From Actinokineospora baliensis (GTDB lineage Bacteria > Actinomycetota > Actinomycetes > Mycobacteriales > Pseudonocardiaceae), in the NCBI RefSeq assembly GCF_016907695.1, contig NZ_JAFBCK010000001.1, forward strand, positions 6,126,001-6,190,000: a DNA stretch of 64,000 bases. Reading direction: 5' to 3'. The position numbers and the translations under genes are program-made. Position 1 is the stretch's first letter. Each line of letters starts with the position of its first letter. Shown here in pieces: positions 9,771 to 17,165 of the stretch. A model generated the notes under the pieces. It did not search any database. It saw nothing but the letters and a program-made list of their open reading frames with translations, and was not told where the DNA came from.

Positions 9771-11387
9771 GTGGTGGCGGGAGACACGACGCGGTTGGCG
9801 CGGGCGGGGGACGAGCCGGGGCGGGCTGGGTCCGGGCCGTTGGACGAGCGCGAGCGGCGGCAGTTGGACGTGGTGCGCCGGTTCGGGACGGTGGGGTCGC
9901 TGCTGCTGACCATCGGGTCGCTGGGGGCCGGGGCGGCGCCGGTGTTCAACCCGGTGTTCCGGATCCCCGTGCTCGGGCTGTTCAGCCGGATGACCACGGT
10001 GGCGCTGGCGTTCGCGTTCACCGGGGTGTTCATGATCGTGCTGGCCTGGCTGGCGCTGGGGCGGCTGTCGCGGCCGGGGCGGGCGCGGGCGGTGTCGGTG
10101 CCGCAGATGGCCCGCACGCTGGTGATGTGGATCGCGCCGCTGGTGTTCACCGTGCCCAGCTTCAGCCGCGACGTCTACAGCTACCTGGCGCAGAGCGAGA
10201 TCGTGGCGATGGGCCAGGACCCCTACACCGTCGGCCCGGCGCAGGCGCTGGGGGTCAACCACCCGCTCACCCAGGGCGTGCCGACGATGTGGCGGGAGAC
10301 GCCCTCGCCGTACGGGCCGCTGTTCCTGACCCTGGGCAAGGCGATCAACTGGCTCACCGGCGACCACGTGGTGGCCGGGGTGGCCGCGCACCGGGCGCTG
10401 GCGCTGCTCGGCCTTGCGATGATCATCTGGGCGCTGCCGAGGCTGGCGCGCCGGTTCGGGGTGAGCCCGGTCAGCGCGCTGTGGCTGGGCGCGGCGAACC
10501 CGCTGGTGCTGTTCCACCTGGTGGTCGGGGTGCACAACGAGGCGCTGGCGATCGGGCTGATGCTGGTCGGCTTCGAGGTGGCGCTGCGCGGGATGCCCAG
10601 GGTCACCCCGGACGGGCCGTTCCCGCCGTGGCAGCGCGGGGAGCTGCTCTGGTACGCCGTCGGCGCCGCGGTGATCACCCTCGGCGCGGCGGTCAAGATC
10701 CCGGCGGCGCTGGCGCTGGGCTTCCTCGGGGTGATGATCGCCCGCCGGATGGGCGGCTCGTGGAAGAACCTGTTCGCCGTCGCGGGCGGGCTCGGCGTGG
10801 TGTTCGCCGTGGTGCTCACCGCGACCTCGCTGGGCAGCGGCCTGGGCTACGGCTGGGTGGCGACGCTGAACACGGCGGCGACGATCAAGAGCTGGATGGC
10901 GCCGATGACCGCGCTCGGGTTCGGCGCGGGCTGGCTGGGCATCGTGCTCGGCCTCGGCAACCACATCGACGCCGCGATCACCGCCGGTCGCCTCGTCGGC
11001 GCGGTGATCGGCCCGCTGATCGCGGCGAAGCTGCTGCTGGACAGCTTCCGCTGGAAGCTGCGCCCGCTGACCGGCCTGGGTGTCAGCCTCGGCGCGGTGC
11101 TGGTGTTCGGCGCCACGGTGCAGCCGTGGTACCTGCTGTGGGCGGCGGTCCCGCTGGCCGCGGGCGCCGGGAACACCCGGTTCCGCACCGCGGCGATGGT
11201 GGTCAGCGCGGTGCTCGCGGTCGCGCTCGGGCCCACCGGGGCGACCTTCGACGGCCGGGTGTTCGTGCTGCCCTACGCCTACATCGGCGCGATCACCGTG
11301 ACGCTGATCGCGGTGACCCTGGTCCGCAAGCACATCCCGCGTACCGAGTGGACGCCCGCCGGGGCCGTGACGCCGCCCACGCCCTAG
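9771..11387 (+). CDS. mptB: MptB-like polyprenol-phosphomannose-dependent alpha-1,6-mannosyltransferase
   Basis: This 538-aa membrane glycosyltransferase has the GT-C fold. The family acts outside the membrane, using polyprenyl-phosphomannose to elongate the alpha-1,6-mannan core of lipomannan. About a dozen transmembrane segments begin near residue 40. The catalytic-type Asp lies in the first outer loop (SRDVYSYLAQ, D134), followed by GQDPYTVGPAQALG and SPYGPLFL typical of the family. Its position next to sufR and upstream of a two-gene ABC transporter matches mptB of M. tuberculosis. I chose GTG 9771 because of the -10 element 7 nt upstream; the frame is open further upstream. Family is firm, exact acceptor unknown. 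Confidence 0.85.
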   Translation: MVAGDTTRLARAGDEPGRAGSGPLDERERRQLDVVRRFGTVGSLLLTIGSLGAGAAPVFNPVFRIPVLGLFSRMTTVALAFAFTGVFMIVLAWLALGRLSRPGRARAVSVPQMARTLVMWIAPLVFTVPSFSRDVYSYLAQSEIVAMGQDPYTVGPAQALGVNHPLTQGVPTMWRETPSPYGPLFLTLGKAINWLTGDHVVAGVAAHRALALLGLAMIIWALPRLARRFGVSPVSALWLGAANPLVLFHLVVGVHNEALAIGLMLVGFEVALRGMPRVTPDGPFPPWQRGELLWYAVGAAVITLGAAVKIPAALALGFLGVMIARRMGGSWKNLFAVAGGLGVVFAVVLTATSLGSGLGYGWVATLNTAATIKSWMAPMTALGFGAGWLGIVLGLGNHIDAAITAGRLVGAVIGPLIAAKLLLDSFRWKLRPLTGLGVSLGAVLVFGATVQPWYLLWAAVPLAAGAGNTRFRTAAMVVSAVLAVALGPTGATFDGRVFVLPYAYIGAITVTLIAVTLVRKHIPRTEWTPAGAVTPPTP

Positions 11388-11390
11388 GCT
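11385..11390 (+). promoter_or_regulatory. -10 element TAGGCT overlapping the mptB stop codon
   Basis: TAGGCT contains the TAG stop of the preceding gene in its first three bases and ends 8 nt before the GTG start (11399) of the ABC ATPase gene. It could give the transporter its own leaderless transcript. Confidence 0.4.
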
Positions 11391-11398
11391 TGGTCGTT

Positions 11399-12325
11399 GT
11401 GAACACGCCCGCCGTCGAGGTGTCCGACCTGGTCAAGAGATACGGGTCCAACACGGCCGTCGACGGCATCGGGTTCGCGATGGCGCCGGGGTCGGTGCTG
11501 GCGCTGCTGGGACCGAACGGCGCGGGCAAGACGACCACGGTCGAGATCTGCGAGGGCTTCCGGCGCGCGGACGCCGGGACGGTGCGGGTGCTGGGTCTGG
11601 ACCCGCGCACCGACGGCGCGCGACTGCGCCCCCGGATCGGCGTGATGCCCCAGGGCGGCGGCGCCTACCCCGGTGTGCGCGCCGGGGAGATGCTGCGGCT
11701 GGTGGCGGCGTGCGCGGCGAACCCGCTGGACCCGGCGTGGCTGATCGACACCCTCGGCCTCGGCTCGTGCGCGCGGACCCCGTACAAGCGGCTCTCCGGC
11801 GGCCAGCAGCAGCGGCTGTCGCTGGCCTGCGCGCTGGTCGGCCGCCCGGAGCTGGTCTTCCTCGACGAGCCGACCGCGGGCATGGACCCGCAGGCGCGGC
11901 GGCTGGTGTGGGAGCTGGTGGCCGCGCTGCGCGCCGACGGCGTCGCGGTGCTGCTGACCACGCACCTGATGGAGGAGGCCGAGGCGCTGGCCGACCACGT
12001 GGTGATCGTCGACGGCGGCCGGGTGGTCGCCGAGGGCACCCCGGCCGAGCTGACCGAGGAGCGGCCCGACACGCAGGCGCTGCGGTTCCGGGCGAAGTCG
12101 GGGATGGACACCGGTCTGCTGGTCGCGGCGCTGCCCGAGGGCTGCGACGTGTCGGAGCCCTCCCCCGGTGGTTACCTGGTGACCGGGACGGTCGACCCGC
12201 AGGTGGTGTCGGCGGTGACGGCGTGGTGCGCGCAGCAGGGCGTGCTCGCCGAGGAGCTGCGGGTGGGTCGGCGCAGCCTCGAAGACGTCTTCCTCGACCT
12301 GACCGGACGGGAGTTGCGCTCATGA
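11399..12325 (+). CDS. ABC transporter ATP-binding protein
   Basis: This 308-aa ATPase of the DrrA/CcmA-like exporter class has Walker A GPNGAGKT at residues 38-45, signature LSGGQQQR at 132-139 and Walker [13 protein letters not shown] at 152-163. The H-loop is in [15 protein letters not shown]. The C-terminal ~80 residues form the extra domain typical of drug/heme-type exporters, ending [13 protein letters not shown]. It overlaps the permease gene by 4 nt and should form a complex with it. The pair matches the transporter linked to mptB and ctaA in mycobacteria. Substrate is unknown; heme-related or cell-envelope export is suggested only by location. Confidence 0.93.
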   Translation: MNTPAVEVSDLVKRYGSNTAVDGIGFAMAPGSVLALLGPNGAGKTTTVEICEGFRRADAGTVRVLGLDPRTDGARLRPRIGVMPQGGGAYPGVRAGEMLRLVAACAANPLDPAWLIDTLGLGSCARTPYKRLSGGQQQRLSLACALVGRPELVFLDEPTAGMDPQARRLVWELVAALRADGVAVLLTTHLMEEAEALADHVVIVDGGRVVAEGTPAELTEERPDTQALRFRAKSGMDTGLLVAALPEGCDVSEPSPGGYLVTGTVDPQVVSAVTAWCAQQGVLAEELRVGRRSLEDVFLDLTGRELRS

Positions 12326-13101
12326 GCGGTCGGTTCGCCCCCGGCACGTTCACCCCGGCGCCCGGTGCGGGCGCCCCGGTGCGGATGCTGCTGACCCACG
12401 CGCGCACCGAGGCGGTGCTGACGCTGCGCAACGGCGAGCAGGTGCTGCTCACCCTGTTGATCCCGTTGGCCCTGCTGGTCGGCCTCACCTACGTGACGGT
12501 GATCGATCTGCCGCAACCGCGGGTGGATTCGCTCGTGCCGCGGGTGTTCGCGCTGGCGGTCATGTCGACGGCGTTCACCGGGCAGGCGATCGCGCTCGGG
12601 TTCGACCGTCGCTACGGGGTGCTCAAGCGGCTGGCGGCGACGGCGTTGCCGCGGTGGTTGCTGGTGGCCGGGCGGGTCTTGGGCTGCCTGGCGGTGGTGG
12701 CGCTGCAGCTGGTGGTGCTCGGGGTGACCGGGGCGTTGCTGGGGTGGTCGCCGTCCGCGGGCGCTCTGGTGTGGACGGTCGTTCTGGTGGTGCTGGGCAC
12801 GCTCACCTTCGGCGCGCTCGGCGTGCTGCTGGGCGGGTCGCTCAAGGCCGAGGTCGTGCTGGCGCTGGCGAACATCATCTGGCTGGTGCTGCTGCTGGCG
12901 GGCGGCATCGTGCTCACCGTCGACTCGCTGCCCGCCGGGATGGCCGATGTGGTGCGGCTGCTGCCTTCCGCGGCGCTGACCGAGGGCCTCACCGACGCGC
13001 TGGTGCGCGGGACGGCGCCCGCGGTGTCCACTGTGGTCACCCTGCTCGGCTGGGGCGCGGTCGCGGGCCTGGCCGCCACCCGGACCACGAAGCTGGTCTG
13101 A
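12322..13101 (+). CDS. ABC-2 type transporter permease
   Basis: This 259-aa integral membrane protein has six predicted spans, for example VLLTLLIPLALLVGLTYV and LVLLLAGGIVLTV, with the ABC-2 pattern FTGQAIALGFDRRYGVLKRLAATALPR before the third. It starts with ATG overlapping the ATPase stop (ATGA) and is the membrane half of the transporter. A strong hairpin 13 nt beyond the stop probably ends this operon. The direction is most likely export, from family knowledge. Confidence 0.92.
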   Translation: MSGRFAPGTFTPAPGAGAPVRMLLTHARTEAVLTLRNGEQVLLTLLIPLALLVGLTYVTVIDLPQPRVDSLVPRVFALAVMSTAFTGQAIALGFDRRYGVLKRLAATALPRWLLVAGRVLGCLAVVALQLVVLGVTGALLGWSPSAGALVWTVVLVVLGTLTFGALGVLLGGSLKAEVVLALANIIWLVLLLAGGIVLTVDSLPAGMADVVRLLPSAALTEGLTDALVRGTAPAVSTVVTLLGWGAVAGLAATRTTKLV

Positions 13102-13113
13102 CCAGGGCTCGGC

Positions 13114-13160
13114 GGCTGCCGCCGGACGGTCGTGGGGGATGAACCGGTCCGACGGCAGCC
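13114..13160 (+). terminator. Terminator of the ABC transporter operon
   Basis: The arms GGCTGCCGCCGGA (13114-13126) and TCCGACGGCAGCC (13148-13160) pair with one mismatch. It lies 13 nt after the permease stop. Confidence 0.7.
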
Positions 13161-13284
13161 TGGAAGGCGGTGGGGGAGTCCACCTTCCGCGACGGAGTGT
13201 AGTTCGCCGTGATCACTGCGTGGGGTCCTTTCGCGAGCATGCCCACACTTTCCGCGATCGCCCCTCGGTGAGAGCCCGCGCACG

Positions 13285-13450
13285 CTAGTGGTGCGACTCA
13301 GAATGTTGGCCGTGTATCGGCCCGTCCACGGCGTGGCTGGCAAGGCGCCGGAACGGCCTCGTACTGGGCGTACTCGGTCGTTTCGGCAACGCCGCCAGGC
13401 GCGTCGTGGGCGGGCCGAGACATGGTCAAGGTTCTGGGTCGCACCACTAG
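13285..13450. repeat. 166-bp near-palindrome with CTAG ends, MITE-like
   Basis: The left end CTAGTGGTGCGACTCAGAA and the right end, read on the other strand, CTAGTGGTGCGACCCAGAA match except at one position. Pairing continues with scattered mismatches to the centre near 13367, where GTAC-TGGGC-GTAC sits. The whole unit would extrude as one long hairpin. It carries no gene. Architecture suggests a non-autonomous transposable element, but no target duplication is evident. Confidence 0.7.
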
Positions 13451-13486
13451 CCCCGGGCCTGGTCACGACCCTCAGTGACGCGGGCC

Positions 13487-13492
13487 TACCAT
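13487..13492 (+). promoter_or_regulatory. -10 element TACCAT, probable leaderless start of ctaA
   Basis: TACCAT ends 6 nt before GTG 13499 with no ribosome-binding site between, the expected spacing for a leaderless actinobacterial transcript. Confidence 0.5.
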
Positions 13493-13498
13493 CGGCGG

Positions 13499-14446
13499 GT
13501 GCCGCTGGAGACGCTGAAAGCCCGCATCGATGCCCTGCCGACCCCGAGCGTGCGCCTGCAGCGAGCGGTCGCGATCGCCGTCGTGGTGACGCAGGCGCTG
13601 ATCGCGGTCACCGGGTCGGTGGTGCGGGTGACCGGGTCCGGGCTGGGCTGTTCGACGTGGCCGCAGTGCCAGCCGGGGAGCCTGGTGCCGGTGTCGCACC
13701 CGGAGTTCGCGGCGCTCAACCAGTGGATCGAGTTCGGCAACCGCCTGCTGACCGGCGTCGTGGGGATCGCCGCGTTCGCCGCGTTCGCCTTGGCCTACCT
13801 GGCCCGGCCCAGGCGCAGGCACTACGTGCGGCTGGCGTTCGCGATGCCCGCGGGCGTCGTCGTCCAGGCCGTCCTCGGCGGCATCACGGTCCGACTCGAC
13901 CTGCTGTGGTGGACCGTCGCGGTGCACTTCATGGCGTCGGCGGTGATGGTGTGGCTGTCGGTCCTGCTCGTCGATGCGGTGGATCCCGAACCCAAGCGCG
14001 CGAGCCGGGTGCCCGCGGCGCTGCCGGGCCTGCTGACCGGATCGGTCGTCGTGCTGGTGGGCCTGTTGATCGCCGGGACGATGGTGACCGGCGCGGGCCC
14101 GCACGCGGGCGACCCGGAGACGCCGCGCCTGGACCTCCCGGTGGAGACGCTGGCACACGTGCACGCGGCGTTCTTGTTCGTGTACCTGGGAATGGTCCTG
14201 GCGGCAGGCGTACTGCTGCGCACCGGCGCTGCGGACCGACCGCTGTGGCGGCGGTACTGGGTGCTGGTCGCGGTGGTGGTGGCGCAGGGGGCACTCGGGT
14301 TCGTGCAGTTCTGGACCGGGGTACCGGAGCTGCTGGTGTCGCTGCACGTACTCGGCGCAACAACAGTGATCGCGGCGACGTCGGCGCTGTGGTGCGGCAC
14401 TCGGGACCGATCGCCTGCCGAAGCCCCGCAGCGGGTGTCGGCCTAA
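13499..14446 (+). CDS. ctaA: Heme A synthase (CtaA/Cox15)
   Basis: This 315-aa membrane enzyme oxidises heme O to heme A for the aa3 cytochrome oxidase, completing the step after CtaB. It has eight predicted spans in two four-helix halves. Histidine motifs for heme are VAVHFMAS (first half) and LAHVHAAFLF and VSLHVLGATT (second half). A Cys pair, C51 and C57 (GLGCSTWPQC), lies in the first outer loop as in CtaA proteins. The segment IEFGNRLLTG stands where the Bacillus enzyme has E-x2-H, so Asn replaces one His. I chose GTG 13499 from the -10 element; GTG 13475 is the alternative. Confidence 0.93.
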   Translation: MPLETLKARIDALPTPSVRLQRAVAIAVVVTQALIAVTGSVVRVTGSGLGCSTWPQCQPGSLVPVSHPEFAALNQWIEFGNRLLTGVVGIAAFAAFALAYLARPRRRHYVRLAFAMPAGVVVQAVLGGITVRLDLLWWTVAVHFMASAVMVWLSVLLVDAVDPEPKRASRVPAALPGLLTGSVVVLVGLLIAGTMVTGAGPHAGDPETPRLDLPVETLAHVHAAFLFVYLGMVLAAGVLLRTGAADRPLWRRYWVLVAVVVAQGALGFVQFWTGVPELLVSLHVLGATTVIAATSALWCGTRDRSPAEAPQRVSA

Positions 14447-14452
14447 CCAGGC

Positions 14453-14764
14453 CTAACCTCGGGTACGGGCCGCCATCTTGGCTCGGTGCTCGGGGCCGAT
14501 GCGGGTGGCTGTGACGGTGTCGCGGTCCCATTCGCTGAGTTCCAGGCCCTCGACCTGGTCCACGAGCGCCTCACCGACCGAAGTGCTGGACACGACCACG
14601 TCCCCCATCGCACCGTCCGCACCGACGAGGACCACTCGCGCACCCGCACGGCCGATGGGCTCCACCACAGCCCTCGACGGCTGTCCGTGGGCGGCGACGA
14701 AGGAGGCGGCCGAGCGCAGCGCGGCGGCTGGGACCTGCGGGTTCTCGTCAGCTGTGTTCGCCAT
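14453..14764 (-). CDS. Small conserved actinobacterial protein, function unknown
   Basis: This 103-aa soluble protein has no motif I recognise. It contains a predicted alpha/beta stretch, GARVVLVGADGAMGDVVVSS, followed by a charged tail (RIGPEHRAKMAARTRG). It converges on ctaA with only 6 bp between the stops and diverges from qor. A -10-like TAGGCT 8 nt upstream of its ATG supports expression as a leaderless gene. I treat it as real because of the promoter, the clean codon usage and the position. Confidence 0.7.
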   Translation of the reverse strand: MANTADENPQVPAAALRSAASFVAAHGQPSRAVVEPIGRAGARVVLVGADGAMGDVVVSSTSVGEALVDQVEGLELSEWDRDTVTATRIGPEHRAKMAARTRG

Positions 14765-14772
14765 GGGTCAGC

Positions 14773-14778
14773 AGCCTA
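14773..14778 (-). promoter_or_regulatory. -10 element TAGGCT of the small conserved gene
   Basis: Read on the minus strand, TAGGCT ends 8 nt before the ATG at 14764; no ribosome-binding site lies between. Confidence 0.4.
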
Positions 14779-14902
14779 GGTGCTAGCGGGGTCGCGGACC
14801 CGGCGAGCGTGAGCGGGCGCACTCCCGGATGCCGGGAGGCGGTGCGCCCGCCGTGGTCGCGGGTGGTAGGAACGGGTGCGTCGACGCGGAAGGAGAACGC
14901 CA

Positions 14903-15874
14903 GTGCCCCAGGCGATCGTGGTCTCGGTGAACGGTGGACCCGAGGTGCTCGTCCCCACCGAGGTGCCCGCCCGCTCCCCCGGCGCGGGCGAGGTCCTGGT
15001 CCGGGTGGCGGCGGCGGGCGTCAACTTCATCGACACCTACCAGCGCGCGGGCATCTACAAGGTGCCGACGCCGTTCACCCCCGGCATGGAGGGCGCGGGC
15101 ACGGTCGAGGCGGTGGGCGCGGATGTCACCGAGCTCGCCGTGGGTGACCGGGTCGCGTGGGCGCAGTCGATCGGCAGCTACGCCGAGCAGGCCGTGGTCC
15201 CGGCGGCCTGGGCGGTCCGCGTCCCCGACGAGGTCCCCGACGACACCGCGGGGGCGACCCTCCTGCAGGGCCTCACCGCCCACTACCTGGTGACCTCCAC
15301 CTACCCGGTCGTCGAAGGCGACACGGTCCTGGTCCACGCCGCCGCCGGTGGGGTGGGTCTGCTGCTGGTCCAGCTGGCGAAGGCCCGCGGCGCCACGGTG
15401 ATCGGCACAGTGTCCACTCCGGACAAAGAGCGCCTGGCCAGGGAAGCGGGCGCCGACGAGGTCATCCGCTACACCGAAGAGGACTTCGTCACCCGAACCC
15501 GCACCCTCACCAACGGCGAAGGCGTAGCAGCCGTCTACGACGGCGTAGGCGCCACAACCTTCGACGGCAGCCTCGCCACCCTCCGCCCCCGAGGCGTCCT
15601 GGCCCTCTTTGGAGCCGCGAGCGGCCCAGTCCCCCCTGTCGACCCCCAACGCCTCAACGCGGCGGGCTCCGTCTTCCTGGCCCGCCCCTCCTTGGCCCAC
15701 CACCTGGCGACCCCAGAGGAAAACCGCTGGCGAGTGGACGAGGTACTGGGCGCCGTCGCCCGTGGCGAACTCCACGTGAATATCACCGGCCGCTACGCCT
15801 TGGCCGATGCCCGCCGCGCCCACGAGGACCTGGAAAGCCGAAAGACCACCGGCAAACTCCTCCTACTCCCCTAG
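14903..15874 (+). CDS. qor: NADPH:quinone oxidoreductase (zeta-crystallin family)
   Basis: This 323-aa zinc-free MDR-family reductase carries one- or two-electron reduction of quinones with NADPH. The family N-terminal pattern GVNFIDTYQRAGIYKVP is near residues 40-56. The Rossmann motif AAAGGVGLLLVQLAK is near 150-164, and the QGLTAHYL segment precedes it. There are no structural zinc cysteines. GTG 14903 is preceded by AAGGAG with 7-nt spacing, which decides the start over the in-frame ATG 27 nt upstream. The gene lies between ctaA and ctaB in the same order as in mycobacteria. Confidence 0.93.
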   Translation: MPQAIVVSVNGGPEVLVPTEVPARSPGAGEVLVRVAAAGVNFIDTYQRAGIYKVPTPFTPGMEGAGTVEAVGADVTELAVGDRVAWAQSIGSYAEQAVVPAAWAVRVPDEVPDDTAGATLLQGLTAHYLVTSTYPVVEGDTVLVHAAAGGVGLLLVQLAKARGATVIGTVSTPDKERLAREAGADEVIRYTEEDFVTRTRTLTNGEGVAAVYDGVGATTFDGSLATLRPRGVLALFGAASGPVPPVDPQRLNAAGSVFLARPSLAHHLATPEENRWRVDEVLGAVARGELHVNITGRYALADARRAHEDLESRKTTGKLLLLP

Positions 15875-15910
15875 CTTCCGGGCACCCCCCTGGACTCCAA
15901 CAGCACTGCC

Positions 15911-16300
15911 GACCGCTGGACACTCGGAAGCCGCCGGTACCAACCCAGCCCCCCGAGCCAGCCCGCTCAACCCGGCCCACCGAGCCCACCCCGCCAGTCC
16001 GACCACTGGACACTCGGAATCCGCTGGTGCCAAAGCAGCCCACCGAGCCAACCCCACCAAACCCACCCACCGAGTCAGCCCCGCCAGCCCGACCACTGGA
16101 CACTCGAAATCCGCTGGTGCCACCCCAACCCACCGAGCCAACCCCACCAAACCCACCCACCGAGTCAGCCCCGCCAGCCCGACCACTGGACACTCGGAAG
16201 CCGCCGGTACCACCCCAACCCACCGAGTCGGCCCACCCAAACCCACCCACCGAGTCAGCCCCGCCAGCCCCACCACCGCTCCCGGAAGTCGCTGGTGCCA
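15911..16300. repeat. 90-bp minisatellite, four units plus a partial fifth
   Basis: Units begin with GACCRCTGGACACTCGRAA at 15911, 16001, 16091 and 16181, exactly 90 bp apart. A decayed fifth unit at 16271 runs into palindromic element copy 1. Units 2 to 4 are nearly identical. Each unit ends in ACCCACCGAGTCAGCCCCGCC-type blocks, the complement of the G-rich tails beside the other palindromes. A period of 30 codons keeps every frame open. Confidence 0.85.
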
Positions 16301-16303
16301 ACT

Positions 16304-16448
16304 GCTCGATGGGGTGGACCTGTTTTGTGTGGGGGGACGGCAGCCGTAGCGTCGCCTCGCTGCAGGGCCATGCTTTTCGGCCCCTGCTTTGCGGTCCTGC
16401 CACGGCTGTCGTAGGGGCCCCACGCAAAACAGGTCCACCACATCGAGC
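16304..16448 (-). repeat. Palindromic intergenic element, copy 1
   Basis: This 145-bp unit starts GCTCGATGGGGTGGACCTG and ends with its complement CAGGTCCACCACATCGAGC; the ~31-nt arms differ at two positions. The core, read on the minus strand, contains GGGGCCGAAAAGCATGGCC, a small internal stem-loop. It is closest to copy 7. It lies between the convergent genes qor and marR. Confidence 0.9.
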
Positions 16449-16512
16449 CTGCACTCAAATCGCGGATCGGCGCGCGATGCCGCAGGCGAGCCGATGATCC
16501 GATGCAATGCCG

Positions 16513-16627
16513 AAGGCGAGCCGAAGATCATCTAACCCGAAAGCCCCCGATATCCACCCTACCGAGGCACACCGACAAAACAGGCGCCGCAAGAAAGCCT
16601 GTGGACAGCCACCCGTGTTGTGGACAA
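16513..16627 (-). repeat. Conserved module with DnaA-box-like 9-mers, copy 1
   Basis: On the minus strand it holds TTGTCCACA (16619-16627) and CTGTCCACA (16600-16608), then TTGTCGGTGTGC and ATATCGGGGGCTTT. The same order recurs at 40854-40945 and, shortened, at 22542-22615. TTGTCCACA is the actinobacterial DnaA-box form. The function here is unknown. Confidence 0.6.
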
Positions 16628-16632
16628 CGCGG

Positions 16633-17082
16633 TCACCGCTCCGGCCGCACCGCCCGATCGATCCCCAGCGTCGTCACCAATTCCACCAACTGCAGCCGAA
16701 ACGCCTCATAATCCCGCACGGCCCCCAGTACCTCCGGTGCCTCCCGCTCCGCCCGCAGCGCGTCCGCGTGCACCACCCGCCCCGCGTCCGTCAGCGTCAC
16801 CAGCATCCGGCGCCGATCCGAGGGGTCCGTCCCCCGCTCCACGAAGCCCGCTCGGTGCAGCCGCTCCACTGTTCGGCTCATCGTTTGGTCGGTGACCTTG
16901 GCGCCGTGGGCCAGGGCTCGTTGGGTGCGGGGGCCGTCGAGCAGGAGGTGCAGGGCGATGAGGCCCGCGTGGGTGAGGCCGCGGGTGGCCAGGAACTCCT
17001 GCCAGGAGTGCTCCACCAACCGCGCCGCGACCGACAGCAGGCGGCCGGTCGGCCAGGAGGCCACCGGGTCCGGCATGTCCAC
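16633..17082 (-). CDS. MarR-family transcriptional repressor
   Basis: This 149-aa winged-helix regulator has the recognition-helix segment VTDQTMSRTVERLHRAGFVERG near residues 63-84 and the wing DPSDRRRMLVTLTDAG that defines MarR proteins. It is divergent from the MMPL exporter, with an 83-bp gap containing a perfect 9-bp inverted repeat that should be its operator. It probably represses itself and the exporter until a ligand binds. ATG 17082 has a GGAGGG ribosome-binding site; an in-frame ATG two codons later is the alternative. Confidence 0.92.
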   Translation of the reverse strand: MDMPDPVASWPTGRLLSVAARLVEHSWQEFLATRGLTHAGLIALHLLLDGPRTQRALAHGAKVTDQTMSRTVERLHRAGFVERGTDPSDRRRMLVTLTDAGRVVHADALRAEREAPEVLGAVRDYEAFRLQLVELVTTLGIDRAVRPER

Positions 17083-17102
17083 CCTCCTCCGCCCGAGTTG
17101 CG

Positions 17103-17122
17103 TTGTTCAGCGTGCTGAACAA
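17103..17122. promoter_or_regulatory. MarR operator between marR and the MMPL exporter
   Basis: TTGTTCAGC-GT-GCTGAACAA is a perfect 9-bp inverted repeat with a 2-bp spacer, centred in the divergent promoter region. Length and symmetry are typical of MarR binding sites. Confidence 0.8.
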
Positions 17123-17165
17123 TTATGTGTCGCGACCCCACGCCGGTACCCGCACTAGGGACGCG

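Larger units (their letters stand above)
13102..13498. other. 397-bp intergenic region with stacked hairpins
   Basis: It holds a terminator at 13114-13160, a second hairpin at 13162-13188 (GGTGG/CCACC core), and a 166-bp near-palindrome at 13285-13450. The ctaA -10 lies at its end. A short minus-strand frame (13037-13246) starts here but cannot be supported as a gene. Confidence 0.6.
15875..16632. other. 758-bp repeat-filled gap between convergent genes
   Basis: No gene is credible here. From left to right it holds a 90-bp minisatellite, palindromic element copy 1, a leader segment with GATCATCGGCTCGCC on the minus strand, and a module with two DnaA-box-like 9-mers. Read on the minus strand this is the full composite order: DnaA-box module, leader, palindrome, tag, tandem repeats. 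Confidence 0.7.

Noticed and set aside
15911..16300. Possible CRISPR array
   Set aside because: Units are contiguous 90-bp repeats with no unique spacers, and no cas gene is present.
15807..16349. Pro/Ser/Thr-rich frame over the 90-bp minisatellite
   Set aside because: It is open only because the period is a multiple of three, it starts inside qor and it ends in palindromic element copy 1.
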